A DNA stretch of 64,000 bases from Poecilobothrus nobilitatus (taxonomy: Eukaryota; Arthropoda; Insecta; Diptera; Dolichopodidae), in the NCBI GenBank assembly GCA_947095535.1, contig OX352774.1:259877843-259941842 (forward strand). The letters are read 5' to 3'. Each line of letters opens with the position of its first letter. The first letter of the stretch is position 1. The notes beneath the pieces were generated by a model. The model searched no databases. It was not told the DNA's origin and saw only the letters and a program-made list of their open reading frames with translations. Below are positions 14,501-29,500 of the stretch, one piece after another. Position numbers and translations under genes: made by a program.

Positions 14501-17500
14501 AAAAATCAAGCGAAAAAGACAATTTGCTTTTCGCTATAGTTGTCCTTTTCTGATTGTTTTTTTTTTTTTTTTTTTTAGATTTTGATTGTTTTTACACAAA
14601 AAAAAGTTAAATTTTTATTTTTCTTTTATATTAAAAAATATAAAATTGAATGAAAAAAAAAAAATTTATATAAAAAAGTGAAAATAAAAAAATAAAAAAG
14701 AATTATTAGATCCTGAGAAATATTATCCTTTTCCGATTACATAGAAAATAGCAATAATAAAATAAAAAATATAATTTGCTGCCATTCTGATTTAAGATTT
14801 GAAGAATTTAAGGTTAACTTTTTAAACCATTACTTTATCTGTATTTATTAAATAAAAGAAATGATTTAAAGATGGAATATTTTATAAAGCTGAGAATTTT
14901 AAATTATTTTCTTTATCTTAATAATATCAGAATTAAAATTGTTAAGGAGAAGCTACCGAAATAAATATAATTTCGGTAGCTTGTCCTTAACAACAAATAA
15001 TAAAATATTGACTATAAATTTGTCAAAATTCAATTTTTCTATAATTAAAATTCTTAAAATCAAAAGATTATCACAAGTGATAATAATTAACTTTAACTAA
15101 TACACAAAAAAGGTAGAAGCAACATTTGGAAGAATGTGTAAAATATGGAGATCATCCCAAATGGCAAAGAAAACAACGCTGAAAATATTTCAAGCATGTA
15201 TAAAATTTGTTCTGTCATACTGGTAGTGAAATTTGGTTGGCCAACAAGAAAAAAACACACAAACTCATTATTCTTATTCATTAACAAGCACCTTCGAATC
15301 AAATGTAGAATTCACTGACCAAAGAAGAATATGCAATGAAGAAGTTTGGGAAACAACCAATCAAGAACGGTTGGGAAACGTTCTTAGAAGATCTCTCAAT
15401 TGCACAGCTAGACAAGTCCTGGAATGGAACAGCTAAACGAAAATAAATGTTGGTAAACCTGAGAATACATGGCATAGAACAGTAGAATGAGAAATAATAC
15501 AAACGAACAAGACATGGTCACAAACAAAAGTAATATCACCAAATAGAAGCAGATGGGAAGGCTCTGTGACAGCCCTATGCTCCCAAAAGGAATAGAAAAG
15601 GAAAACAAATTCTCAAAATTATACTGTTTTAAATTAATAAATATATCAAATTGAGAAAGATTAAGGCGATTTACGGGTTAGAATACATATTAATTTAAAA
15701 GAAAACCCTTAATTGATTTTATTAGAAGAGAAAACACAGTCCGAATGATAATTTTATGTTATTTCTCACATTAGCGATTCTTTTATAATACCTTAAACTA
15801 GCCATTATATACTTTTATCAATAATTACAACTAAATTCATAGAGCTTCATTAGTCTACAATTTATACCGAATGAAAAATGTATACCTACATGTATAGTAT
15901 ATATATATAAGTCTAAAAAATTATATAAACACAAGATTTCAACACATAACAGGGCACAAAGCTTTATATAAAACAATCAAGACAAGCAAGTTTATTAAAT
16001 ATATATCTTATTAATTTTCATATACCCAAAGATATTCAAGGATGCAACAACTATCTAAAAATATAAAAAATAAATTGTTTTATGTTTTTTTTTTAATATT
16101 AAATCTAGAATGAATAAAATAAATAAATTAAAAAAATAAAAATATTTTATAAAATAGGTTACCATCTTTTTAAAATACTATCCCGGTTCTTCAGGTCACA
16201 ATACTGTTTGTTGTTAGATAAATTTAGTTTTTATATATTTTACTTACAAATTTTAAATTAGGACTAACTTCAGTACAATTACCATTAAGAATTTTAACTA
16301 CTTTCAAACCAAACACTTCTTCTTAAGTTTTTTAGGCCGTTGTAGATAAAAATTACGATTAAAATACTATTTTTTTTATTTTATTTGAATTAAAATTTTA
16401 AAATTGAAAAAAAAAAAATAAAAACAATCTTCAATTTTCAAAACTAGACGCTCCTTGTTAAAAATAACCAATCAAAATAAAAATCATAAAATGGATTTGA
16501 AAAAATATTTTCTTAATTTTCTTTTAATAATATTATTTATAAATCATCATCATCATCTTTTAGTATTACAGCCCAGGGTGGGTTCTGACCTACCTTACAA
16601 CACTCCGCCAACATTCCGAACAAATACCATCCTTAAATTATTTCCTATATTATCTAATCATCTGCTTCATGGGCCGCTCCTATGATGTGTACCAATTATT
16701 CTGGCTTCCAAAATGGAATTTGGAACTCGATCTCCTTCCATTCGTATAATATGATCCGCTCATTTTGGCTTTTTATAAATTTTACTACATCTTCATTGTT
16801 GATTAGTGCCATTAGGTCGACATTAGATTTTATTATATAGGTACGTACCATTGTATACCTTGTTTAGTACTGAACATTTTCATTGCAGTTTATTCTTGAA
16901 GATTGTTATTTGATTTTCGTCTTTAACACAATTAGCGACCAAACCTCTAATCCATATTAAAAATTATTTATTATTTTCGATTTGTAAAGTTTTAAATATG
17001 CATAGTATCATATATTACCCCCATCAGATATCAATCTTGAAAGTAGTAAGTAAATGTTCTTTGCATTATTTAATTGTATTCTTAAGAAGTTAAAGTTGCT
17101 TTCACTTTAAAAAATAAATGTATCTATTGAGACTGAATGTAAAATTCAAATGAGTTTATTAGGGCTCTACAAGTTTCACACAGTTCTCAGAAATTCCTAG
17201 ATGTTACGGTCAAATCATCATCATTATATACATACATATACAGATAACTTATTGCAAAATGTAGTATTGCAGATTAAAGACAGAGTAGAAGACAGAGTAT
17301 CACTTTGTTTGACTCGTAATTTTATTGTGAATGATTCTGACATTTCAATTTATATCATTACTCTTGCTTTTGTATTTTATTTATAAAGTAAAAATAAATT
17401 AAAAATGTAATCATTACCATTCTATACTAAGGAAGTGATGATCTATAAAAAAAATTGTCAGTGTAATTTGACTAGGTTCATTTTAAATTCGTACAAAACC

Positions 17501-20500
17501 AAATTTGATAACAAATTTTATGGTAATATGCTTTTTTTTTTGCATTTGTTTTTTACAAAATTTTTAAATTATTGTTGTTTGTCAAAAAGGACTTTTATGC
17601 TATTCATATTAAAAAAATGTTTTCTTATATTTCTATTATATAAAGTTATCCTTGTTCATCTACAGCATATTTTTAAAATTTTTAAAAAAATAAAAAACAA
17701 TTCTAAAAACTAATCTGATCTTCGTTTTGTTTTGTTTTTTCAGAAGATCGTATAAAAGAAATTTTCAATAAAATTCTTCAAGTTCATGAATTTCTTTTCG
17801 GGTTCAGATCACAGCTTTAAAATTATTTCAATAAAAATTAATTTCTCACTAAATGACATATAAACTTAATTTGAATTCAATTTTAATCAAAATTCCTTTC
17901 TGCATCAAAATACAAAGAAAAAATAAAAATTCATTAGTTGAGATTCATTTCTATTTTTTAGACATAGAAAAAAAAAAAAAACTAACAAAAAAACAATTTA
18001 TTTTCTTTTTGTGCTTTTTATTCATATTATTTAATTTTGTTTTTTTTTTCTTTTTTTTTTCTTTTTTTTTACTTGGACGCTAAAATAAAATGAAATGAAT
18101 TGAATGAATGAATCAATGAGTGAACGAACAAAAAAAAAAAAAACCTTAGAAAGAAACGAACAAACAAGTAAGTGAATGAGTGAATTAAATGAATGATACG
18201 CTTCAAAGCATAAAAATTCATTGATTTCCTTCCGTAAATCCTTGCAAGGATTCAAAAGGAATTCAAATTCAATCAAAGAAAGTGTTTTATATCATTGTGA
18301 ATGGTGATAATATGGTTGTTTGTTTTTCGTTTTTCTTGTTATTTTCAAAAATTTTTTTATTTTAATTTTAATTTTTTTTTATATACATATATAATATACA
18401 TATATATATTTACATAAATATATATCTGTTTCTCTCTTTTAATATATTTATATACGTTTTTTTTTTTTTTTTTTTAATATTATTTTTTTATTGACGTAAA
18501 GAATTCAATTTTTTTAACAGATTGATTCGAGTATTTTCAATTTAGTAAAAAAAAAATAATTTTTATTTTTTTCTATGAATAAAATGTTATCAGAAAATGG
18601 ATGGAAATGTTAACAAAAAACAAAAAACAAAAAAAAAAAAATTATAATAAGAGTGATTTTCTAAAAGAAAATAAAACTGATAGATTGGTAAGAAGATAAG
18701 GGGTTCAATTACTTTTTTTTTTCATGTTTTTGTTAGGGTAAAGATTACAAATATTAATGAAATAAAATACAAAATACATTCACAGTAAAATTCAGTTAAA
18801 TAAATTTTGCCTAAAAATTTTAATTACTTTAGTTAATTTACATTTAATAAAATGTTATTTAATATGAGCCCCTTTGCGGTATGCAATGTAATAAAACTTA
18901 ATTTAATAATGATGTATTTGTGTTAAATTTTTCTTTATTTATTTAGTATTCTTTTTTTTTATTTATTTCGTGTTATTAATTTCTAATTAAATTTTAGTAG
19001 AATATATAAGGTTATATGAGAACAAAAGAATTTATAATTATGTTGTATAGATCCATTCAATCACTAATCCATCTTCTGATTCATTGTCATTTATTCCCCA
19101 TCCTCATTACTTCATTCAGAAAGCTTTTCCGCATCCGTGTTCTATTCTTTCCGTGGGCGATTAAAGATTTTATATCATTAGCTAAAGGAGAAGGATATAA
19201 GTTTCTTCAATAAAATCTAAAAGTACCAAAATGGTATTCTTCGTTTGGAAAATTCCCATTTTATTTAGAGAGAAAAAGGGTTCAGTTTACCAAGATTTTG
19301 CTATTATAAAGCAAAAAATGTAGAATAAATTTAGTTATCATTGCCAATAAATAATTTAAAACCGATTATTTCCAATGTAAACTTGAAATTTCAAATGACA
19401 TTTTATTATTTTTCATATATACTTTTAAGTTTCGCTAGACTCTTTCATTTTATTTTTCTTTTATTTTCTATTTTATTATTATTTCTCTGAATTATTTTCT
19501 ATTCTACAATTTTCTTTTATTTTCTATTTTTACAAATTTTTTAAATTAAAGAAAAAATTTAAAGATTTTTCTAATTAAAAATTTTAAATTTGACCAAAAT
19601 GTATACGAAAGAAATCATAAGGCGTTTCGAATTTGTTATAATATCCTGTAGGCTGTAACGAACATTCAGAAACATTTTTAAAACCTTATAAAGTAAACTT
19701 TTATCGAGATTTTACTGTTTAAAGTTGCAAAAAAAAATAAAAGATTTTTTTTAAAATAAGAATAAAAAAATAAAATAAAAATCAATTGATTACTCCTGTT
19801 ACTTCGATGAATATTACAACCATCATCGATAAAATGATTTTGAAATTGTAATGTTTTTTACTTCCTTTTTCCCAGAAACGAAAATAATAAAAAAAAAAAC
19901 AAGGAAATATGGACATTTAATAATAAAAAAAAAAAAAAAATTTAAAATTAAAATAAAGCAAAAACAAATTTACTAAATAGGTAATGTTAAAAAATAAAAC
20001 AAAATTCAAATATATTTTTAATGCAATCAAATGAAAAACTTTTACAAAAAATGTATATTTCAGAAAATATCTTAAGATAAAAAAAAAAAAATAGGAGGCA
20101 ATTTAAAGGCACTCATTGTCATTACTTTAAAAATTTATTTAGTTTCTTTTCCTTTTTTTTTTATTTTATTTTTTTTTTTTTTTGATTTTATTTGTTGTTC
20201 TTTTCTTTCATATGAAACTAATAAACAAATTCTTTAAAAGATTTAGAAAAAAAAAAAAAATTTAATAAAAACACAAACTATTATGTAAGTATCATTTTCA
20301 AATTCTTGAATTATATTAATGGAAAAATATACTTTAATATTAATTTAAAAATAGCCAAATCTGTAATATGATAATAAAATTTTTCAAAAAGTCCCAACAA
20401 AATGGTTAATATTTATCATTACAACAACTCTATATAAATCCCTTTCTTGTGATATGGTTCGTATAGTAATTCTGCATATTTATCTTTGTTTCGCAGGGAT

Positions 20501-23500
20501 GGTAATGAAATTTACGTTTCCTAAATTTAAATTATATTTCAATAAAACTAAATGCTAAAAGCGGACTAAAACTGTTTCATCAAATTTAACTTGTCTCAAA
20601 AAAAAAACCCAACTTATAACAAGGCAATTAAAAAAAAATAAAGAAAATAAATAAAATTCTAATCAAATACCTTGGCAGTTACTATTTGGCATCCATATTT
20701 TAAAAAATATTTCAATTTTGATTGCTGCGTAATGAATTTATAAATCATATTGAAAAAAAAAAAACAACTTTAAGAATGACACAGAAATCAGAAGCACAAA
20801 AAAAAAAATTACAATTAGTTAAATAAAAACAGAAAATTTTAACTTAAGTTATAAAAAAAAAAAACACCTACAACAATTTCAAATTTTAAATGTCCTAACT
20901 CATATTTTAATTGTAAATTTTTTTTTTTTTGAAGATTAGCTTATATAATTCTTTACTTTCACCCTAAATTTTCTTATTTCGTTTTTTTTTTTTTTTTTAA
21001 TCCCTGAAATTTTAATTGCTGTCGAGCATTAAAAAGTCATTATAAATGATTTGCCTTTCACCCTAATTTTACTTTAATTTTTTACTTTTTTTTTTTTTTG
21101 TACTTTTCTACTGTTAACATTTTTTTATCATTTTTTCTTTAATTAATAACAGTCCATAAAAAACCCTTTTTATCCATCATTTTTTGGCTTTATTTAGAAA
21201 AAATGAAAAATAAAAATGGTAAAATAAAACAGATATAAAAATAAAAAAGAAAATATTTTCAGCATTATATTAGTTGCCTTTTTTAAGCAGATACTAACAA
21301 AGTATCAACTTCTTCCCATGTGTTTTTTTTTTTTTTCAAATCTGTTTCGGTGCTATTGGGATCTTATTCTCTTTTTTCTAGGTTTAGAGCAATGTTCTCT
21401 AATATTAAGGGACGAAAATTTCCATTTTATTATATAGTCTTCTACCGATGATAGTTAAATGATTCCTTATGATTCCTTCAACCATGAAGAGCAATTTCTT
21501 AATCTGACTTTCTCTTCTTTTTTAATTTCTGTATAAAATATGCAAACCGTCAAAAGACAATATTGAAAAAAGTAAACGAATAGATAAAATTTAACCTCTT
21601 TAATACGATGACCCTTTTTTTTATCTCCTTTAGTACTGTTTGTGCAAGGAAATAAAAGTCAAATAAATAATTATAATTTTTGTAGACTTGCCCTTACCGC
21701 GTAGCGTTACACTTTGTTACCGTGTAGTGCTACTTTAGCTAAACGGAGATCGCATTCAAAAATTTGACACTTTGAATGAAAACTTAAAATCTTGGTGCTG
21801 TATAACATTGACATAGTTAAGTATACAAGTATCCAAATTTTAATTTTGTATGGACAACCCATTTTCAAAGCGCGATTTTTGTTTATCAAAAGTACATGGT
21901 AAGCTTTCTGGCTGACAATCGACTACCATACACCGATTGTTATGCTATTAAATTGTCCATCTATTCCATACAAAATAATGTTTTCTCCTATACTGAATCT
22001 GAAAATGAAATAATATCAACTAGATTTTCTAATCAAGCTCAAAGAAGGGAGGTGGTGTTTAGTGGGTTAAAGTCCCACACACTCGTAGAGGAGCCGTGCT
22101 CGTTTTTACTCCTCTATAGTGTCTTTCGATGATTCCCACCTACCCCTGCCAAAATATTATTTATTATTACAAAAGAATTAAAAACTTCTAATTTAAAAGC
22201 AGTTTTTAATCCAAAAGGCAAAAAAAAAAAATTACTTAAACTGAAAAAAAAATTGTGGATGCAATTGATACTTTCCAGGATGCATGTAAAAAAAATTCTA
22301 AAAAAAATAATTCCTTCAATTCAAATAATTTTATTTAGAAATGAAAGTTTAAAAAAATTAACACTGCCGCTGTTATATCATCCAAAATAATTTAGGAAGT
22401 TTAATTTAAGTGGATCATGGTAACAGCTTCAATTCATCAACTGAAACTGCATCTATTCTAATTTTATTTCTTTGTGTTTAAAAACCATGACCCATGATTA
22501 AAAATTTTGATGACAATATTTTGCTGCATGGAAACTCAAGATATTTTCAAAAGAATTTGTTTCAGCTGATCACTTCAATTAATAGAGTTGCTTTTTTTTA
22601 TTTTAACCGAAGGAAGGTAGGAATCATCCAAAAACACCAAAAAGTAACACCAAAACACCAACCCCCTTAGTAGTGTCAAATTCTTACTGACTGATGGGAT
22701 AATGGGATGAAACACCTAACTGCTAACGCAATATATTGGCTATAGGCAGTAAGTATATAGGAGAAGAAAGGACAAGGATGCGAAGTAGTATATAACATCA
22801 TGCTGCATAAGGTAATAATTAAAGGCAACCCCTCTATCACTGTAGCAGTTGTTATTATTATAATTATTATTATTATTATTAATATTATTATAATTTACTA
22901 CAAAATACATAGAAAGAGTTTTATAGAAATTTGAAAATATGTGTCATAGATTATTCCCCAAATAAAAATGTTAGCGATGTTAAACCCTGACTCTAGGTGA
23001 TAAATTTAGCAAGAAATATACCTAAATTAGATTACTTCAAATTTAACCTTAACTTGACCTGTATAGAAATTAAAATATGTTATAATAGAAAAAAATATAT
23101 ATAACTGCAATCAGTAAAATAATAATATTAAAACAAAAAAAAACAAAATAGACTGACAAATAAATCTATAGTATTATAATTTATTTTAGAACAGGAAATT
23201 GAAACTCTTTCCGCTTTTATTGTTAATAAAAAATGAATGAATGCTTAAAATATGTAGCATTTTTTTAAGTGTACATGGTTTAGCTTTCAGTATCCTTTCT
23301 GTTTTTTTTTTTTGTCTTTTTTTTTTTTTTAAAATTTTATTATTTTTGTAATAATTATCTTTGCTGATGTGGTTGATGTATCCTCTTGTTACTTAAATGC
23401 TACTCAGCAGTACGGTATTATTTTGTACTGTCAACTCAAATCGTAAAAAACTTCGGAAATAAAAATAAAAAAATATTTTTCGCGTTTTTACAGTTGTTAC

Positions 23501-26500
23501 TTACAATTACATAATTACATATATATTTACATATATGTATATGCAAAGAAAAAAAAAACCAATGTGAAATAAAATTTTAGAAAGATTAAATACTTTTCTA
23601 AATGTTAAAATTCATTTTCTAGGCAGTTACTTTAGTATGTGGTAACAGAATGATACACCAATTAAATGATTTTTAATTTGTTTGTGAGTTGAGTGGCAAT
23701 AGAATAAAAAAAAAAATGAAATTCGAACAATCATTATAATATACAGATATAAAATTGCCTCCAAAATGTTTTTGTTTGTTTGAGAAATAAAATAAATTAA
23801 AATTTAGATTTTTCAGAGTAATGAAATCAAAACAAAAGGTTTTTTTTTTTTTTTTCTTTTTTAATTAGTTTTTGAGAAGTACATTTTGACAATAGAAAAA
23901 AAAAAATGTGTCATATAATGTCAAATGATATTATGATGAAATGAAAAGAATATGGGGAAAAAAAAAACAAACAATTAATTACTCTATAGAGATTTCATTT
24001 AATTTAACTGTGAAAGTATAATACTGTATAAGAGTGTTTAGAAAAATAATAAAAAGAGTATATTGTGGAATACATTTGTAATATTTAAAATAGATTTAAA
24101 TCTTTGCCTTGATTTTAATGGATTTCTCTTCACACAAAAAGTCAAATAAAGTAAAAAGAATGGATAAACTATATTATTTTAGCCGCTGGAGAAGAACTTT
24201 GCAAAGAGAAAGTGACCTATCTGGAAAAATATTGTCAGAAATAAAAAGATTACCGCAAAACAGAGATAATTGGAGAAGCTATGTGAAAGCCATATGTTCC
24301 CTAGTAGAATAATAAGGAGAAAAAAAAATATTCTTTTAGCTATACCGTGTCTGTTTTCTTTCCCACTTCCTACACAAATATTTTGGTTCATTTAAAAAAT
24401 TTCATTCTAAGTCGCACTTGACGTAAACATCATTAGCCTTTTAACTTATATGTGTATGAAATTACAGAAACGGAAACTAAAAACAAGAATATTCAAAAGG
24501 TTATATCTAATATTTTTCATTATATTTTTTGTCTTTTTTGTATTCTCTTACTTTTAATACATTCTGAAACCTACAAAACTTTATCCGACTCAAACTTTAT
24601 AAACTTCAAAATTTTATCCCACTCTAACTTTATAAACTTCAAAATTTTATCCAACCAATAGATTTAAGTTAAATTTAAAAATATAATGAAAAATATTAGA
24701 TATAACCTTTTGAATATTCTTGTTTTTAGTTTCCGTTTCTGTAATTTCATACACATTTTTATCTATAAGATTATTATTTACTTGATTTTCTCTTATAAAT
24801 TAATATTATGCAAAAAAAAAAAAAAAAAATAAATATTACAGGGAACACATTTTTTAATTATTTCGTACTTATATTTATTGTATATTGGAACCGTAATGCT
24901 TCCGTCTATCTCTATATGCTATATAGTCTAAGAATAGTTTTTCCATGAAATTGGAAGTACTAAATTTCATTAATTTAGATTATCAAAGATATGTTTGCGA
25001 ATTATTATGTGTTTTATCTTCTTTAATACATATATATGTATATACAATATACTTATGTTATACATTTTCATTTCTGGTTCCCAAAGCTCAACACAAACTT
25101 GGTCAAAACTAATTTACATATATAACAAACTTTTTGTACACAATAAATCATATTTTGTCTTACTAAAATTTACTAAACTTTAATGGAGGGTACATTTTTT
25201 ATTTGTCCCATCCAACCGATAAAATTCGATGGTTTGAATTCTATAAGTTTTATATGGATATAAAATATTATATAAGTATACACCAGAATTTCACGCTCCT
25301 AGATTATGGAATTCTCTAAAAACGACCTCAGACAAATTTAAAAAAAAATATATTTTCAAAAATTATATTTTTAGACATAATCAGGTCTAAAACGTATGGT
25401 TTCATATAAATTTGATCAAGTCAAACCATATTTTAATTCCTATACTACGCTTATATGTACTATTTATATTTAGACTAAAAATAAATTAAAAAATTGCAAA
25501 ACATTAAATTTTTTTTTTTTTTTTATTATTTTCGTAATAATTTTGGTAAATATTTGAACGTGTTTTAGCGACGCAACATAATATTATTTTTAATCACGTA
25601 CCCATTTTCCTGTCACTAAAAATACAATATCAGAAAAATAGAAAATAATATAAATTAAAAAATATAAATAAAATATGGTTTTTCGAACTAAAAACAAGTC
25701 GTAACAAAATTAATAAAAATAAAATAAAAAAAACCTTTCACTCTTCCCTTTTTTTTCTTGTACAAAAAAAAAAAAAGTTCTTTATATCACAGAGCCAGAA
25801 ATCATTAAATTCCTTTTTATATCCGTTTTAAACTTTTTCATTTATGCTTCATTTAACTTTTGTTTATTTTTTTTCTCTTGAATTAAATATTTTATTTAAG
25901 AATCAATCAGAACTACTTTAAAGGTTTATTGAATTTTCAAATTCATGTTTTCTATTTTTTTGTTTTAACCAAAAAATCACAATTAAATAAATTTTTCTTT
26001 TAAATCTAATTTTGATTTTTGAAAATACATAATTTTTGATTCATTATCATGTCAAAAATTAAAAATCGGTTAACCTATCTGAACATAACTAGATTTAAAA
26101 ACCATTGGACCATTCCATACGAGTAGTGTCCTCTTACGTTTCGTGACTACTTTCCTCTTTTTTTTATTTCCACACTGTTCCTCTCGATTGCCGTTACTTT
26201 TATATGTGTGTGTAAATATTTCATTTTAAAACAAAATATTGTTAGGAATGGTAGATAATAAATAAGAGAATGAAATGTGTACACATCAAATTTTTTTGAC
26301 CCTCATAAAAATTTTTATTTGAGGTTTTTTTTTGTGTTGGTGAACTAAATTTTTAAACTCTAAAATTTTGATTTAAAAAATTGCTCCTAAAAATTCCCAT
26401 CACAAATTTAGTTTATAGGCAAGAGGGAATGAAACGAAGGTAAAAGAAAGAATTGACGAAAGAGTACATTATTCTTATGGAATGGCTCCTTAAGTGTTAC

Positions 26501-29500
26501 TTTTAAGCTCTAAATAATCTAGGTCTGATACTATGATATTCTGATATCCTGATAATCTGATACTCTTATACTTTGATACTCTGATACTTTGATACTTTAA
26601 TACTCTTATACTCTGATACTCTAATAATATCTAATACTCAACACCCTAGTACTCTGATACTCTAATTATTCTGATTCTCTGATACTATGATTATTCTGAT
26701 GATACTGATACTCTGATACTTTGATACCCTGATAATCTAATATTCTAGTACCCTAATATTCTGATACTCTGATATTCTGATACTCTGACTATTCTGGTGA
26801 TACTGATACTCTGATACTCTGACACTGTGGTACTCTAAAAACCATTATAAAATATACTTAAGAACACAATATTAAGTTTGTTAAGAAAATTCTCCTATAA
26901 GTTAAAACTATACACCTAATTGTTCTAATCAAATAGCTTCTATTAGATATCATTCTATTATTTACAGTTTAAACTATTTATTGTAAAAACATTCTGACAT
27001 GCATTTCATTTTTATGAAATGAATTGCATTTATTTAAAATTTTTTTTTTTTTAGAGTTTTTCAATTATTTCAAAATACTTTTCTTTTTTTTTTTTATTTT
27101 ATTTTTAAAAATAAAATGATTGCATAAAACTTTTCTTAACCGCTAAAAAAAAAAAAACTATACATAAATAGCATCATATTGACAAATAACATAATAATTT
27201 TATCAGTAAGCGTTAAAATTGTTGAATATCGTCATAAATGACAAAAAAAAAAAAAAAAAACAAGAAAATAAAAAACTTTTTTATTAAATTTAATAAAAAC
27301 CAAGGAAACTTTTTTAAATCAAATCTCTTAAGTAAAAGGAAAAAAATGAACAATTTTTTTTTTTTTTTTCATTAGTTTATTTTAGTTCCTTATTTTATTT
27401 TCACTTTTTCTTTAACAAGGAAAAAGAAAACAAAAATCACAGGATATCAAATTAATTCAAAAAAAAAAAAAAGAAAAACAGAAATGAGTTTATTTAACAG
27501 GGAAAACCACAAAACAGAAATTGTTTCATTTAATTCCGATAAACACCTCAAACCCAATTATAAAATATGTTAAGAGATTTTTTTTTTTTTTTTTTGCCTC
27601 CTAAATGTAAATTTCCTATTAAAGTTGTATTTAATGTTTAAAAAATTAAATTTTATTTTTTATTTTACGTTCTGTTAAAAACCCAAAAAGAAAAACAAAA
27701 TCAACAATTTCCAAAAAAAAAAAAAAAAAAAATTTTCATAAACAAATAATAAATATTTCATATTTGAAAAATGTAAGTTCTTAACCATTAGGATAAAAAT
27801 CTTGTCATCTTTTTCTTTGTTATCGAATTCTTTATTGTTGTCTCTCTTTTAAAAATAAACTCAAATGTTCACTTAATACATAATAAAAAATTTTATATTA
27901 AATGTTTAATACTTATTAAAGGATACTCTACTAAATACATATAAAATATCATCAAGGATACTACTATGAACTTAATATAAACCAAGGAAAATTTGAAAAT
28001 CATTTAAATTCTTGCACCTTCTGAAAAAAAAACAAAAACGGGTAAAAATCTGGATATAAATAAAAAAAAAATAAAAACATTAAAATATTAAGGATAAAGA
28101 AGATGTAAGTAGAATGGTAACGACGCTGCACGATAAAGAAGATGTACTGATCTCAAGTAAACGATGGAAATTTTTTTAAAACTAACTATAAAGAGGTAAC
28201 TCAACAAAAGTATAATAGCAAGAAGTTTAAAAAGCAAATAACTCACTTTAATAATTTCATAAAAACTTTCAAAAAAATTAAATTTATGTCCTCTTTATAT
28301 GATTGGGAATATTTAACCTTATGTAATCTAAGCTATTCAACAAAGAAAATTTAATTAATTTATATCAAAAACTTTTATTTAAAATTTTTTTATTTTTTTA
28401 TTTATAAATCACGGTGTATGTACTTCAGTATCTCTACGGTCGAAAAAGAATTAAAGAATATCGAAATTTTCGAACAAGAAAAAAAAAAAAACATTAATTA
28501 TTACAGTCGAAAAAAAATAATAGAACTTTTCTTTTTTATGCTGTTTTAAGTAATATTTTCTTCACATTTTTTATTCATAGGTATTATAAATCTAATATCA
28601 AAAATTATATAATACAAAAAAAAAAAAAAAAAATAATATAAACATAAAATCAGAAAATGTTATTCTTTATTAAGACGAAAATTGTTATCTTGAGATACAA
28701 ATAAATATGGAAAGTTTTGTCAGTACCAATTTCTTTTTTTTCTTTTTTTTTTTTTTTTGTTTTTGTTGAAATTTGAAGAAAAGTCAACTTAAACAACAAC
28801 AAAAAAATATACTTATATACATATTTATTTTGATAAAACAGATTTATCTTTTCCCTTAGTAGCATTTGAAAAGTTAAAAAGGAAGAAAAAAAAAAAAACA
28901 CATAACATATTATTTATATAAAAAGTCTATAATAAATTATTTGACTGTCCATTTTGATATTAATAATTTTCTTTTTCCTCTTATTTATTTCATAATTTTA
29001 ATAATAAATAACACAAAAAACAATAATTGATTACCCCTTAAAAGGGTTGTTCTTCTTAATAGATTAGAAAATTTTAATATCTAAATTTTCATGTTTAGAT
29101 ATTTCCTTTTATTCTAGAAAACTATAAGTGATTGACTTTTGATTTTAATAGTGCCTAACAATGTTTTTAATTCTGATTTGACATTCTCAGAAATAACAAA
29201 CATTAAATTATTCCCAATAAAGGGAGTTACGATAACTGAGTGATTGAACACAAGACTTTATTAATCGAAAATATGAGAATTCGAATACTACACAGATCGC
29301 GAGCATTCTTATTAACTTCTCTTATGTTTGAAACCTAACATTAGTAACCTAGAGTTTAAAGTGATTACATTATACCTTTGATAAAATTACACAAAACATG
29401 CTTTTCTAAATTTCATAAAAAAGAGTTGGATAAAAAAAAGAGTTCATTCTTTTCGTTGGATATCTTCAAAAGATTAAAGGTAAGTTAAGTTATGTTAGTA

